Assembly: GCA_023423995.1 (NCBI GenBank)
Contig: JAFAEL010000078.1
Location: 1-35,892, forward strand
Source: Pseudomonadota bacterium
Lineage (GTDB): Bacteria > Pseudomonadota > Alphaproteobacteria > Rhizobiales > Beijerinckiaceae
DNA: 35,892 nt
Direction: 5' to 3'
This document shows, piece after piece, positions 25,098 through 33,431 of the stretch (the stretch's first letter is position 1; every line of letters begins with the position of its first letter). The notes under the pieces are model-generated. The model did no database searches, had not been told where the DNA came from, and saw only the letters and a program-made list of their open reading frames with translations. The translations under genes were made by a program, and so were the position numbers.

Positions 25098-26696
25098 TCA
25101 CGAGAAGCTGTCCATCGTTTCGGTGGCGACCCAGGCTTCGATCGCGTGCCGCTGGATCTTGCCTGTCGTGGAGCGTGTGATGCGATCCGCCGGGACGAGC
25201 CGGATGCCTTTCGGCTGCTTGTAGCCGGCCAGTTCCTTGCGGCACCGCTCGCGCAGGACGGCGAGCTCGAGGCCGGGATTGCTCGATACGACGAGCGCGA
25301 CCGGCACCTCGCCCCAGCGCGCGTCCTTCCGCCGGACCACGACGGCGTCCAGCACGTCCGGATGACCGACGAGCACGCGCTCGATTTCGGCGGGATAGAT
25401 GTTCTCGCCCCCCGACTTGATCATGTACTTCGCGCGATCGACGAAATCGTAGAGCCCGTCTGGCCGGCGCCGGAAGAGGTCTCCCATGTGGAACCAGCCG
25501 TTCCGGAAATCCTCGGCGGTGGCCTTGTCGTTGTTCCAGTAGCCGCTGAACAAGGTGGGCCCGCGCATGGCGAGTTCGCCCGGCTCGCCATCGGGGACAT
25601 CGCGGTCATCGGCATCGACGAGGCGGATCTCCGCGCCCTGGCTCGGCGCCTTGCCCAGATCGGATGCGTCCCCCTTCGGGAGTTGGCGACCGGAGAGCGG
25701 CGGCGTACCGGTTTCCGTCGCGCCGAAGCAGTTGAGGAAATCGCAGCCGAGGAGCTTTGCAACGCGCTCGACCTCGTGCGGGGGCGAGAGATCCGCCATC
25801 ACGCCGCAGGTCTTGATGCCGAGCGGCTTCGTCCCACGCCGCTCCAGCGCCTCGATCATCCGGCCGATCGCGCCCGGCATGATCGAAACCCACTCGAAGC
25901 GCTCGGTCTCGATCTTCTGCGCGATCAGATCGGGATCGAACCCGTCTATGACGATCACGCGCCCGCCGGTGAGCAGCGCATGCAGCGCCGGCTCCGTCCC
26001 GCCCATGTGATAGAACGGCGGCCAGGCGAGATTGGTGTTCCCCGGCCGCACCCCGAGATCGAAGGGCACGACCAGCATGCGGGCGACCTCACAGCGATGG
26101 CTGAGGACGGCGCCCTTCGGCAGTCCGGTCGTGCCACTGGTGTAGAGGATCAGGAAGGGATCCTCCGGCTCGGCGACCTCCGGCGGCTCATCGGCTGCAG
26201 CGCGGGCGAGACGGCGTTCCCAGTCCGATCCGAAGGTCAGGACCTCCGAACCACCGGCGACAGCCGACAGCGTCTCCGCGAAGCGCGGCGAGGCAATCGC
26301 AACGCGCGGCGATACGAGCCCGACGCAATGCGTGAGTTCGCCGGGCGTAAGCCGCCAGTTCTGGCAGGCGATGATCGCGCCGAGGCAGGCGCCCGCGAGT
26401 TGCACCTCGATGTACTCGGACCGGTTCTCGGAAAGCACCGCGATGCGGTCGCCGCGGGAGACGCCGAGGCTCGCCAAGAGCGCGGAGGTTCGGTTCACCC
26501 GCTCGCCGAGCTCGGCGAAAGTCCAACGCTTGTCGCCGTCCTCCAATGCAGGCCGGCGAGAGTGGAGGCGAACCGCGTTCTGAAACAGCGACCCGACGGT
26601 ACTGGCGGCAGCTCGCCTGACGAGCGTTGCGGCCGATCGCGACGCGGATGAACCGCTCGCAAAGACATCTGCCGTGAGGCCAGCCGTCGTTTCCAC
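25098..26696 (-). CDS. AMP-dependent acyl-CoA synthetase/ligase (ANL family)
   Basis: 532 residues from GTG 26696, which follows AGGTG by 6 bases. An upstream ATG (26741) would lie inside the likely promoter and add 15 residues unlike the family. ANL motifs are LILYTSGTTGLPKGAVLSH (P-loop), FGATETGTP, GWFHMGDLFRRRPDGLYDFV, DRAKYMIKSGGENIYPAEIE and the catalytic Lys region ITRSTTGKIQRH at the C-terminus. It activates a carboxylic acid to its CoA thioester through an acyl-AMP, the entry step to this operon. Residues up to about 33 precede the usual start (VGSLFQNAVRLHSRRPALED), so the N-terminus is slightly long. The substrate class cannot be read from the sequence. Confidence 0.9.
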   Translation of the reverse strand: METTAGLTADVFASGSSASRSAATLVRRAAASTVGSLFQNAVRLHSRRPALEDGDKRWTFAELGERVNRTSALLASLGVSRGDRIAVLSENRSEYIEVQLAGACLGAIIACQNWRLTPGELTHCVGLVSPRVAIASPRFAETLSAVAGGSEVLTFGSDWERRLARAAADEPPEVAEPEDPFLILYTSGTTGLPKGAVLSHRCEVARMLVVPFDLGVRPGNTNLAWPPFYHMGGTEPALHALLTGGRVIVIDGFDPDLIAQKIETERFEWVSIMPGAIGRMIEALERRGTKPLGIKTCGVMADLSPPHEVERVAKLLGCDFLNCFGATETGTPPLSGRQLPKGDASDLGKAPSQGAEIRLVDADDRDVPDGEPGELAMRGPTLFSGYWNNDKATAEDFRNGWFHMGDLFRRRPDGLYDFVDRAKYMIKSGGENIYPAEIERVLVGHPDVLDAVVVRRKDARWGEVPVALVVSSNPGLELAVLRERCRKELAGYKQPKGIRLVPADRITRSTTGKIQRHAIEAWVATETMDSFS

Positions 26697-26719
26697 CCAA
26701 GCACCTATATTTCTTGATT

Positions 26720-26779
26720 GGATGCAATACCGCCGGACCATGCCCTGTCAACCTGTTTGAAAGAGCTGAATTGCATCCA
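26720..26779. promoter_or_regulatory. Paired inverted operator boxes ATTGCATCCA
   Basis: ATTGCATCCAA reads on the minus strand at 26728-26718 and ATTGCATCCAC on the plus strand at 26770-26780, giving an inverted pair identical over 10 bases. The two boxes lie 50 bases apart start to start, about five helical turns. The left box covers the likely -10 region of the ligase promoter. This is the expected layout for a repressor that bridges or loops. The GntR protein encoded at 15483 is the natural candidate. The surrounding 180 bases (26742-26922) contain no gene. Confidence 0.5.
26724..26751 (-). promoter_or_regulatory. Candidate sigma-70-type promoter of the ligase operon
   Basis: A perfect TTGACA lies at 26751-26746 on the minus strand. 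It is followed after 16 bases by TATTGC (26729-26724), a modest -10. Transcription would start near 26717, about 20 bases before the GTG start of the acyl-CoA ligase. The -10 overlaps one ATTGCATCCA box. The -10 match is weak, so the call rests mainly on the -35 and the position. Confidence 0.45.
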
Positions 26780-26922
26780 CACGCAGCAGCCGAAGCTTCG
26801 GGATCTCCGAAACGCGGGCAGCATCAAGCAGTCGCCAGGACAGACACGGATTTCAGAAAGGGGCGCGCTCGAATCCCCGGCTTCGCAACGGCTTGCTTGC
26901 CCGCGCGGACCAGCTCGAGGGT

Positions 26923-27282
26923 CTACAGATCGCCGGGGGAGGCACTGCCAAACTGGTGCGCGGCAGCGATCCTGCATCGCTGGACGTTGAAGACGCCCGT
27001 GAAGTGCTCCTTCATCAGCTCGGTATGGCGTGCCAGGAATTCCGAGCGATCATAGGCGGCAAGGTCCGCCTCTGTTTCCCAGATCGAAATCGAGAATCCG
27101 GAATCCGGCTGCGTGACGTCCTGGATGAGGTAGCGCGCTTTCAGCCCGGGAAGCGCCGCGTCGCGATACGCGGCCTCGAACGCGTCCTGGTAGGCGCCCC
27201 AATGGCCGGGCTTCAAGCGACCCCACGCGATGCGCATGTACATGCCTTTGTCACCGGTGGCGGGTTCAGGGATGCTCGTCAT
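26923..27282 (-). CDS. Antibiotic-biosynthesis-monooxygenase (ABM)-like small protein
   Basis: 119 residues from ATG 27282, overlapping the FMN-reductase stop by 4 bases. A dimeric alpha/beta-barrel ABM pattern is visible: MRIAWGRLKPGHWGAYQDAF, then FSISIWETEADLAAYDRSEF and HFTGVFNVQRCRI. Members are cofactor-free monooxygenases, decarboxylases or stress proteins. It is coupled to a flavin reductase and lies near the luciferase-like oxygenase at 30766, so it may take part in the same oxygenation step. It is the last gene before the ligase operon promoter. Confidence 0.82.
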   Translation of the reverse strand: MTSIPEPATGDKGMYMRIAWGRLKPGHWGAYQDAFEAAYRDAALPGLKARYLIQDVTQPDSGFSISIWETEADLAAYDRSEFLARHTELMKEHFTGVFNVQRCRIAAAHQFGSASPGDL

Positions 27283-27896
27283 GATGCCATCGCGATCGCC
27301 TGGCGGCCCACGGCGTCGCGGCCGACGAAGGACAGAACCTGCTCCGCCACCGTGTCGAGCTGCGCCGCGACGCGCTCGTCCACGCAGGCGCCCCCCTCGT
27401 CGAAAACCCGCCCGGCCGCCGTGTTGATCCCGACGCCGAGCGGCGTCGGCCAACCCCGCAGGGCATGGACGATGGAGCGAAAGGCGGTGAGTGTGGTCCC
27501 GACGGCCTGCCATCCCGCCGCGCAAACGATGCACCCGACGGCCCGCTCCTCGAAGTAGGGCCGGCCGTCCTCGCGCATGTCCTCGGTGTAGTCGAGCGCG
27601 TTCTTCAGCATGCCGGAGATCGAGCCATGATAGCCGGGCGAGGCCACGACGATGGCATCCGCCCGGCGCATCGCCTCGACGAGGCGCAGGGCCTCCGGCG
27701 TACGGAACGGAACCTCCGGAGCGTACATCGGAAGGCCCGCGAGCATCGGCCCGTCGAACATCTCGGTGTCCGCCCCGCGGCGGGCGGCGGTCGCCAGCAC
27801 GTGACGGACCGCCCGCTCCGAGGAGGATTGAGGCCGAGTCGTGCCGCCCAGGCCGACGATCATCGGCCTGGTATGGTGCCACGAGCGTGCCGTCAT
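27279..27896 (-). CDS. NAD(P)H-dependent FMN reductase
   Basis: 205 residues from ATG 27896, with GAAGG 5 bases upstream. Flavodoxin-like fold: LGGTTRPQSSSERAVRHVL binds the FMN phosphate, and SPGYHGSISGMLKNALDYTED is the highly conserved FMN-reductase loop. Related enzymes such as SsuE and MsuE supply FMNH2 to two-component monooxygenases. The luciferase-like protein encoded at 30766 is the obvious partner in this window. Located between an orphan SBP (26-base gap) and the overlapping ABM gene. Confidence 0.9.
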   Translation of the reverse strand: MTARSWHHTRPMIVGLGGTTRPQSSSERAVRHVLATAARRGADTEMFDGPMLAGLPMYAPEVPFRTPEALRLVEAMRRADAIVVASPGYHGSISGMLKNALDYTEDMREDGRPYFEERAVGCIVCAAGWQAVGTTLTAFRSIVHALRGWPTPLGVGINTAAGRVFDEGGACVDERVAAQLDTVAEQVLSFVGRDAVGRQAIAMAS

Positions 27897-27922
27897 TGCC
27901 TTCGCGCCTCGATTGCTCTGTG

Positions 27923-29122
27923 TCAGCTCTTCACCAGCGGACAGCCGCCTTCGCTCATCGGCCGGAAAGCCTCCCCGGCCGGGATGGTGGAGAGGACGTT
28001 GTAGAGGTCCCAGGGCTCCTTCATGTCTGCCGGCTTCTTCACCTCGAACAGGTAATGCGGGTGCAGCTTGCGGCCGTCCGGCCGGATGGAGCCCTTGCCG
28101 AAGAGCGGATCCTCCGTCGGGACGGCCTTCATGTCGGCGACGATCTTGGCGCCGTCCTTGGTGTCCTTCAGCTTCTCCACGGTCTTCAGGTAATGGATCA
28201 CGCTGGAATAGACGCCGGCCTGGATCTGCGTCGGCATGCGGCCGTTGTTTTTCTCGGCGAAGCGCCGCGACCAGGCGCGGGTGCCTTCGTCGAGGTTCCA
28301 GTAATACGCGCCCGTGAGCACCAGCCCCTGCGCCTTGTCTGCACCGAGGGCCTTCACGTCCGTGATCATGAGGAGCATCGCCGCCAGGGTCTGCCCGCCC
28401 TGGGTGATGCCGAATTCCGCGGCCTGCTTGATGCTGTTCGTAGCGTCCGCGCCGGAATTCGCCAGCCCGACGATCTTCGCCTTCGAGCCCTGCGCCTGGA
28501 GGAGGTAGGACGAGAAGTCGGCCGTCACAAAGGGGTGCCGGGCGGAGCCGATCACCTTGCCGCCGCCCGCCTGGACGACCTTGGTGGCCTCCGCCTCGAG
28601 CATGTGCCCGAACGTGTAGTCGGCCGTGAGGAAGAACCACTCCTTACCACCACGTCGCACCACCTCGCGCGAGGTGCCGTTCGCGAGCGACCAGGTGTCG
28701 TAGACCCAGTGGATGGTATTGGCCGAGCAGCGGGCGCCGGTCAGGTCCTGCACGGCGGCACCCGAGGCAAGCAGCACCTTGTTTTTCTCGCGCGTGACGT
28801 CGTGGACCGCGAGCGCAACGGAGGAGGTCGGCACGTCGACGATCACGTCCACGCCGTCGCGATCGTACCATTGCCGCGCCATGCTGGAGCCGATATCCGG
28901 CTTGTTCTGGTGGTCGCCGGAGATGATCTCGACCTTCAAGCCCTTCTCGGCCGCGCGGTAATCCTCAACAGCCATGCGGGCCGCGATGACAGATCCCTCT
29001 CCCGCCATGTCGGAGAAGGTCCCGCCCCGGTCATTCATGACGCCGATCTTCACGGCCATCTCGGCCGTTGCGGGAGTGGCAACCAGAGACACGGCAAGCG
29101 CCGCACCATAAAACGTCTTCAT
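27923..29122 (-). CDS. Orphan LivJ-type substrate-binding protein
   Basis: 399 residues from ATG 29122, with GGGGGGAAG upstream. Sec signal peptide MKTFYGAALAVSLVATPATA with cleavage at ATA/E. Motifs are VKIGVMNDRGGTFSDMAGEG, DHQNKPDIGSS, WFFLTADYTFGHMLEAEA and C-terminal GGCPLVKS, shared with the SBPs at 11173 and 33432. A flavin reductase and two SDR genes surround it, with no permease nearby, so it must use a transporter encoded elsewhere. It probably captures the compound oxidised by the neighbouring enzymes (inference). Confidence 0.92.
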   Translation of the reverse strand: MKTFYGAALAVSLVATPATAEMAVKIGVMNDRGGTFSDMAGEGSVIAARMAVEDYRAAEKGLKVEIISGDHQNKPDIGSSMARQWYDRDGVDVIVDVPTSSVALAVHDVTREKNKVLLASGAAVQDLTGARCSANTIHWVYDTWSLANGTSREVVRRGGKEWFFLTADYTFGHMLEAEATKVVQAGGGKVIGSARHPFVTADFSSYLLQAQGSKAKIVGLANSGADATNSIKQAAEFGITQGGQTLAAMLLMITDVKALGADKAQGLVLTGAYYWNLDEGTRAWSRRFAEKNNGRMPTQIQAGVYSSVIHYLKTVEKLKDTKDGAKIVADMKAVPTEDPLFGKGSIRPDGRKLHPHYLFEVKKPADMKEPWDLYNVLSTIPAGEAFRPMSEGGCPLVKS

Positions 29123-29175
29123 CGTGATCTTCCCCCCTGATCTCGCCGTTGCTGGTTTTGTTCTTGGGTGTTGCG

Positions 29176-29925
29176 TCAGATAGTTCGCCCGCCATCGACG
29201 GGCAGGACGACCCCCGTCACGAAGGCCGCGGCATCGCTGGCGAGCCAGAGGCAGGCCTGGGCGACATCCTCGGGTTCGCACATGCGGCCGAGCGGAATGG
29301 AGTTGATGACGGCCTGCCGGCCTTCCGGCGTGTCCGCGCCGCCGAGCGCCGCTTCCAGCATCCCGGTCGGCGACATCACGGGCGCAACGCAGTTCACGCG
29401 AATCCGGTGCGGCGCGAGTTCGGCCGCCATGGATTTCGAGATGGCGTGAACGGCGCCCTTCGTGCCGTTGTACCAGGCAAGGCCAGGGCGGGGACGAATG
29501 GCGCCCGTGCTGCCGATATTGATGATGACGCCGCCCTCCGGCTGCCGGCGCAGGGCCGGGACGGCCGCATGGCTCATGCAGAAGAGCGACTTCACGTTGA
29601 CGGCCACGAGCCGGTCGAACACCGCCTCGTCGACCTCCTCCAGCGGCTCCTTCCGGTTCAGGATGCCGGCGTTGTTCACGACGATGTCGAGCCGTCCGAA
29701 ACCCTCGAGCGCCGTGCCGACCATGCGCGCGACATCCCCGAGCGAGGCGACATCGCCCTGCACGCCGACACTCTTTCCGCCGATCTCGCCGGCGACCGCG
29801 TCTGCCTTGGCGCCGTCGAGGTCCGCGACGACGATTTCGGCGCCATTGGCGGCGAGCGCCATTGCGATGGCGCGGCCGAAGCCCGATCCGGCCCCTGTGA
29901 CGAGGGCGACCTTCCCTGAAAGCAT
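29176..29925 (-). CDS. Short-chain dehydrogenase/reductase (SDR), classical type
   Basis: 249 residues from ATG 29925, preceded by GAGG; GTG 29937 (GTGA overlap with the previous gene) is an alternative. The nucleotide-binding motif is VTGAGSGFGRAIA, then VVNNAGIL, active-site Ser in NIGSTGAIRPR, and YNGTKGAVHA gives the Tyr-x3-Lys pair. The end LPVDGGRTI is typical. An Asp in VVADLDGA after the second beta strand suggests NAD(H) preference. It probably oxidises a secondary alcohol in the upper pathway and is coupled to the next SDR upstream. Confidence 0.93.
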   Translation of the reverse strand: MLSGKVALVTGAGSGFGRAIAMALAANGAEIVVADLDGAKADAVAGEIGGKSVGVQGDVASLGDVARMVGTALEGFGRLDIVVNNAGILNRKEPLEEVDEAVFDRLVAVNVKSLFCMSHAAVPALRRQPEGGVIINIGSTGAIRPRPGLAWYNGTKGAVHAISKSMAAELAPHRIRVNCVAPVMSPTGMLEAALGGADTPEGRQAVINSIPLGRMCEPEDVAQACLWLASDAAAFVTGVVLPVDGGRTI

Positions 29926-29933
29926 GGCGGACC

Positions 29934-30713
29934 TCACGCGTGGGCCGAGAGGGCGACCTTGGCGGTGCTCCAGCCGCCGTCGATCGCGATCACCTGCCCG
30001 GTGACGAAGCTCGCATCCTCCGAGCAGAGGAATGCGACCACGGAGCCGACCTCGGCGGGCTGCCCGGCACGTGCCATCGGAGTCCCGTCGATGAAGGTGT
30101 GGTAGAACCAGGTATTCCGAGTCTGCCGCTCCGGCGTGTGCGCCGGCGTCATGATCAGGCCTGGCGCGACGGCATTCACGCGCAGGCCCCGCTGGCCGAA
30201 TTCGGCGGCCATCTGCCGGGTCAGGCCGATGAGCGCCGCCTTCGCGGCCGAGTAGGTCGCGCTCTGCCGGAAGCCGACGAGGCCGAGGACGGAGGACATG
30301 TTGACGATCGCGCCGCCGTCTTCCGTCCGGGCGTTCACGAATTCCCGCGAGAACCGGAACGTCGCGCGGAAATTCATGTCCATGTAGTGGTCGAGATCGG
30401 CGTCGCTCGTCACCGCGACCGAGCTCGGGTTGCCGAGGCCCGCATTGTTCACGAGCCCATCGAGCCGGCCGAACGCCTCCCGTGCCGCCGCAACGACCTT
30501 CGCGGGCGCGTCCACCGTCAGCACATCCTGCACGAAGGGTACGATACGACCGGGGTGATCCGCTCCGAGGTCCACCGTCTCGGCACAGGCGTCCGCCGAT
30601 CGGTCGACGGCGAGGACAAGCGCTCCCTCGGCGGCGAGCCGCAACGCGCAGGCGCGCCCGATTCCCGAGCCCGCCCCCGTCACGACGAAGGCGCGTTCCA
30701 CCAGACCTCGCAT
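29934..30713 (-). CDS. Short-chain dehydrogenase/reductase (SDR), classical type
   Basis: 259 residues from ATG 30713, with GGGAGG 6 bases upstream. Motifs are [27 protein letters not shown], the Ser in [11 protein letters not shown], and [11 protein letters not shown] (Tyr-x3-Lys). LAVDRSADA again points to NAD(H). An insertion with [13 protein letters not shown] before the C-terminus forms the substrate lid. Directly upstream of the SDR at 29176, so the pair may oxidise two alcohols or the two enantiomers of one substrate. Confidence 0.93.
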   Translation of the reverse strand: MRGLVERAFVVTGAGSGIGRACALRLAAEGALVLAVDRSADACAETVDLGADHPGRIVPFVQDVLTVDAPAKVVAAAREAFGRLDGLVNNAGLGNPSSVAVTSDADLDHYMDMNFRATFRFSREFVNARTEDGGAIVNMSSVLGLVGFRQSATYSAAKAALIGLTRQMAAEFGQRGLRVNAVAPGLIMTPAHTPERQTRNTWFYHTFIDGTPMARAGQPAEVGSVVAFLCSEDASFVTGQVIAIDGGWSTAKVALSAHA

Positions 30714-30765
30714 CGTTTCCTCCCAGCGCCGCACTTGTTCCGTGCGGCCCCTCTCGTTCGTCTTG

Positions 30766-31881
30766 TTATGCCGCGGCCGAGTTCAGGCTCTGCGGTCGAT
30801 CCTCCGGCAGCGGCTGCCAGTTCGCAGGCGGGTAGGCCGAGAGCGGCCCGAGCTCTTTCTCGATCCCTGGAATGACTTCGCCGATGAACCGCTCAAGCGA
30901 GCGCATCGCTTTCTTGTGAGGGTAGTCGCCGAGCTGGAAGTAGAGGGAGATATGGTTCACGCCCGTGCGGCGGATCTCCTCGACGCCCCGCTGGATGCAG
31001 GTCTCGACATTGCCGATCATTTGACTGGCGACGATCTGCTCCAGGGTCTGCTCCTGCGGGAACGGGCTGTCGCCCAGCATCATGATGCCAGCCTGCACTT
31101 CCTCGCGGCGACGGAGCGAGCTCGCGACGCGGAGCTGCCAGCGCGCGTTCTCTGCATATTCCAGAGCCTCGGCAGGATCGTCCGTGACGCAGCAATAGCG
31201 CAGCACGCCCCACTTCAGTTCGCGCGGATCCCGGCCCGCATTGCGGAGCACGCCCTCGAGCATCGGCCGCTGGGCCGCGACCTCCGGGATCGAGTAGAAG
31301 CGGCCGTTCACGATCATCGGATAGCCGCGCTCCGCCGCGTAGCGGTGTACCTGCGGCGCGTGACCGGCAACCCAGAACTCCGGCAGCTTGCCATCATGCG
31401 TACGGGCGGCGATGTGGGTCGCCGGAAGCCCGAGCCCGTCATGCTCGACGAACTCTTCGGTCAGGCCCTTCTCCAGCACGTGCATGTACTGCTCGAAAGT
31501 GTCCTTCGAGCCGGCGAGGTCGGCGCCGAAGCGTTCGAACTCGTAGGGCTGGTAGCCCGTTCCGATCCCGACGATCAGGCGCCCTTGCGAGAGCGTGTCC
31601 ACCATCGCGATCTCGGCCGCGAGCCTGACCGGAGAATAGAGCGGCAGCACCACGATCCCCGTCGCGAGCTTGATGCGCTTCGTCTGAGGCGCGCAATACG
31701 CCGCCATGGTGAGCGGGGACGGGCAGATCCCGTAATTCGAGAAATGATGCTCGGCGAACCAGGATATGGCGATGCCGCCGTCGTCGGCGAGCCGGGTCAG
31801 CGCCGCCGCGTCCTCCAGGACCTCGCGCGTGGTGGTTCCGCGCGTGCGGTAACCCATCAGATTGAAGATGCCGAAATCCAC
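30766..31881 (-). CDS. LLM-class (luciferase-like) flavin-dependent oxidoreductase
   Basis: 371 residues from GTG 31881, with GGGAG close upstream; an in-frame ATG at 31965 would lie inside the operator palindrome. TIM-barrel features are [52 protein letters not shown], then [20 protein letters not shown] and [16 protein letters not shown]. These enzymes use FMNH2 from a separate reductase for aldehyde or ketone (Baeyer-Villiger type II) monooxygenation. A matching FMN reductase lies at 27279. Divergent from the SDR at 32023 across an operator. Confidence 0.9.
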   Translation of the reverse strand: MDFGIFNLMGYRTRGTTTREVLEDAAALTRLADDGGIAISWFAEHHFSNYGICPSPLTMAAYCAPQTKRIKLATGIVVLPLYSPVRLAAEIAMVDTLSQGRLIVGIGTGYQPYEFERFGADLAGSKDTFEQYMHVLEKGLTEEFVEHDGLGLPATHIAARTHDGKLPEFWVAGHAPQVHRYAAERGYPMIVNGRFYSIPEVAAQRPMLEGVLRNAGRDPRELKWGVLRYCCVTDDPAEALEYAENARWQLRVASSLRRREEVQAGIMMLGDSPFPQEQTLEQIVASQMIGNVETCIQRGVEEIRRTGVNHISLYFQLGDYPHKKAMRSLERFIGEVIPGIEKELGPLSAYPPANWQPLPEDRPQSLNSAAA

Positions 31882-31956
31882 GCGCTTCTCCCGGATGTGG
31901 CCCGCCTCTCGGCGGCACCTGCACGATCGCGCTTCGCGCATTCGACTCGTGCAAAC

Positions 31957-31974
31957 TAGTTCCATGTGGAACTA
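31957..31974. promoter_or_regulatory. Operator palindrome TAGTTCCA-TG-TGGAACTA
   Basis: Two perfect 8-base arms are separated by 2 bases, in the 141-base region between the divergent LLM oxidoreductase and SDR genes. A related site with the same TGGAACTA right arm occurs beside the MarR gene (33289-33306). Arm length and spacing fit a dimeric MarR-type regulator. A TATACG box overlaps its right edge and could be the -10 of the SDR gene. Confidence 0.62.
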
Positions 31975-32022
31975 TACGTGGACGGTTTCCGGCGATCAAG
32001 CCGGATCGGGACGGAGACGACG

Positions 32023-32757
32023 ATGTCGGGAGTACGGACGTTCGACCTGACTGGAAAGCGCATCCTGGTCACTGGAGCGTCCGGCGGCATCGGGAGTGCG
32101 ACCGCGGAGCTCTGCGCCTCCTTGGGAGCGGAGGTGCTGGCCTGCGACATCGTCGATCCGGCACCGGTGGTCGGTCGGTTGCGGCAAAGGGGTTCGGCCG
32201 TCAGCGGTCACATCTGCGATGTCGCAGACCGCGATGCGGTAGCCGCCCTGCAAGCGATGCTCGGCGACGTCGACGCGCTCGTCGACACCGTCGGGCTCTG
32301 CCCCTTCGGCGATTGGGAATCACCGGAGTGGGACTCCGAGTTCGACAGGGTGATCGACGCGAATGTGAGGGGGCCCATGAACCTCGCCCGCGCCTTCATG
32401 CCGGCGATGATCCAGCGCCGATCGGGCCGGATCGTCCTCACAGGGTCTCTCGCCGGCCATATGGGAGGGCTCAAGGCCAAGGCTCATTATGCGGCCTCGA
32501 AGGGCGCCGTTCACGCGCTGGTTCGATGGCTCGCGCAGCGCGCCACCCCTCACAACGTGCTGGTGAACGGTATTGCGCCCGGGACCACCGCCACCCGAAT
32601 GGCAGCCGAGGGCGATTATGATCCCTCCGTCGTTCCTATGCGCCGCTTTGCGACCCCGGAGGAGATCGCGGGACCGATCGCGTTCCTGTGCTCGCCGGCT
32701 GCCGGCTACATCGCAGGCGCCATCCTGGACGTGAACGGAGGCACGTATTACGGCTGA
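32023..32757 (+). CDS. SDR-family oxidoreductase
   Basis: 244 residues from ATG 32023, with GGAG 8 bases upstream; an earlier ATG (31966) lies inside the operator and is unlikely. VTGASGGIGSATAELCASLG binds the nucleotide, and ACDIVD suggests NAD(H). The active site has Ser in LTGSLAGHMGG and Tyr-x3-Lys in HYAASKGAVHAL. The usual NNAG motif is replaced by DTVG (DALVDTVGLCPFG), so the structural Asn pair is lost; activity may be altered. The end LDVNGGTYYG is typical of the family. Divergent from the LLM gene and convergent with the MarR gene. Confidence 0.9.
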   Translation: MSGVRTFDLTGKRILVTGASGGIGSATAELCASLGAEVLACDIVDPAPVVGRLRQRGSAVSGHICDVADRDAVAALQAMLGDVDALVDTVGLCPFGDWESPEWDSEFDRVIDANVRGPMNLARAFMPAMIQRRSGRIVLTGSLAGHMGGLKAKAHYAASKGAVHALVRWLAQRATPHNVLVNGIAPGTTATRMAAEGDYDPSVVPMRRFATPEEIAGPIAFLCSPAAGYIAGAILDVNGGTYYG

Positions 32758-32781
32758 TTCGGCAGGCCCATCGGAAGACGA

Positions 32782-33252
32782 TCACTGGGCACGCGCCCAT
32801 TTCACGGTCTGGTGGATGAGCTTCGACAGCAACGAATCGAATGTCGCGAGCTCTTCCGGCGTGAGCGCCGCTAGCATCTTTCGCTCGCTCTCGACGAAGA
32901 CGCGCTCGGTATCCTTGAAGATCTTGTAGCCCTCGGGCGTCAGGTCGAGGATCTTGCGCCTGCGATCACGGACGTCTTCGCGACGCACGGCGAGGCCGCG
33001 GGAGAGAAGCACGTTCACCCCGCGGCTGATGCTGTTTTTCGTCCGCCCGGTGATCTCGCAGATGTCCGACGCGGTCAGGCCAGCCGACTGCCCCAGGCAG
33101 AACAGCGCGGCGCCCTCCGATTCGTTCAGCAGGTATTCGCGCTCGAAATGGCGGTAGGGCTGGCCCTTGTACCAGTTCGTCAGCACGGCCATCCGGTAGC
33201 CGTGCCGGACCCGGCTCTGCTCCAGGATCTCGATGTGCCTGAGACTCGGCAT
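32782..33252 (-). CDS. MarR-family transcriptional regulator
   Basis: 156 residues. The winged helix-turn-helix core covers about residues 50-115: LFCLGQSAGLTASDICEITG, then RTKNSISRGVNVLLSRGLAV, and the wing REDVRDRRRKILDLTPEG. Dimerisation helices lie at both ends (C-terminal ATFDSLLSKLIHQTVKWA). MarR proteins typically repress catabolic genes and release DNA on binding an aromatic or acidic ligand. It is divergent from the SBP gene at 33432; the shared region carries one copy of a palindrome also found before the SDR/LLM pair, its probable targets. Confidence 0.92.
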   Translation of the reverse strand: MPSLRHIEILEQSRVRHGYRMAVLTNWYKGQPYRHFEREYLLNESEGAALFCLGQSAGLTASDICEITGRTKNSISRGVNVLLSRGLAVRREDVRDRRRKILDLTPEGYKIFKDTERVFVESERKMLAALTPEELATFDSLLSKLIHQTVKWARAQ

Positions 33253-33288
33253 ACGTGATCAGCCCTCGCTCTTTCCTTGTCGCCGAGA

Positions 33289-33306
33289 TGGTCCCGGATG
33301 GAACTA
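33289..33306. promoter_or_regulatory. Second copy of the MarR-associated palindrome
   Basis: TGGTCCCGGATGGAACTA matches the 31957 palindrome at 12 of 18 positions, with the whole right arm TGGAACTA identical. It lies in the 179-base region between the MarR gene (-) and the SBP gene (+). A TTGACC/CTACCA pair (33309-33314, 33332-33337, spacing 17) just downstream could be the SBP promoter, placing the site beside its -35. Confidence 0.5.
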
Positions 33307-33431
33307 TCTTGACCGCCCTCCGCGCTTCCGACTACCAATCGCCGGGCGCCTGAAGGCGCGCAACTCGTCCTCATGCGACGAGGCCAATCGAGCGGGTCCT
33401 TCGGGATTACCAGCGACGAAACAGGGAGGGA

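Noticed and set aside
23938..25245. Longer acyl-CoA dehydrogenase starting at 25245
   Set aside because: The additional 51 residues are the ligase gene read in another frame. ATG 25092 gives the normal family length.
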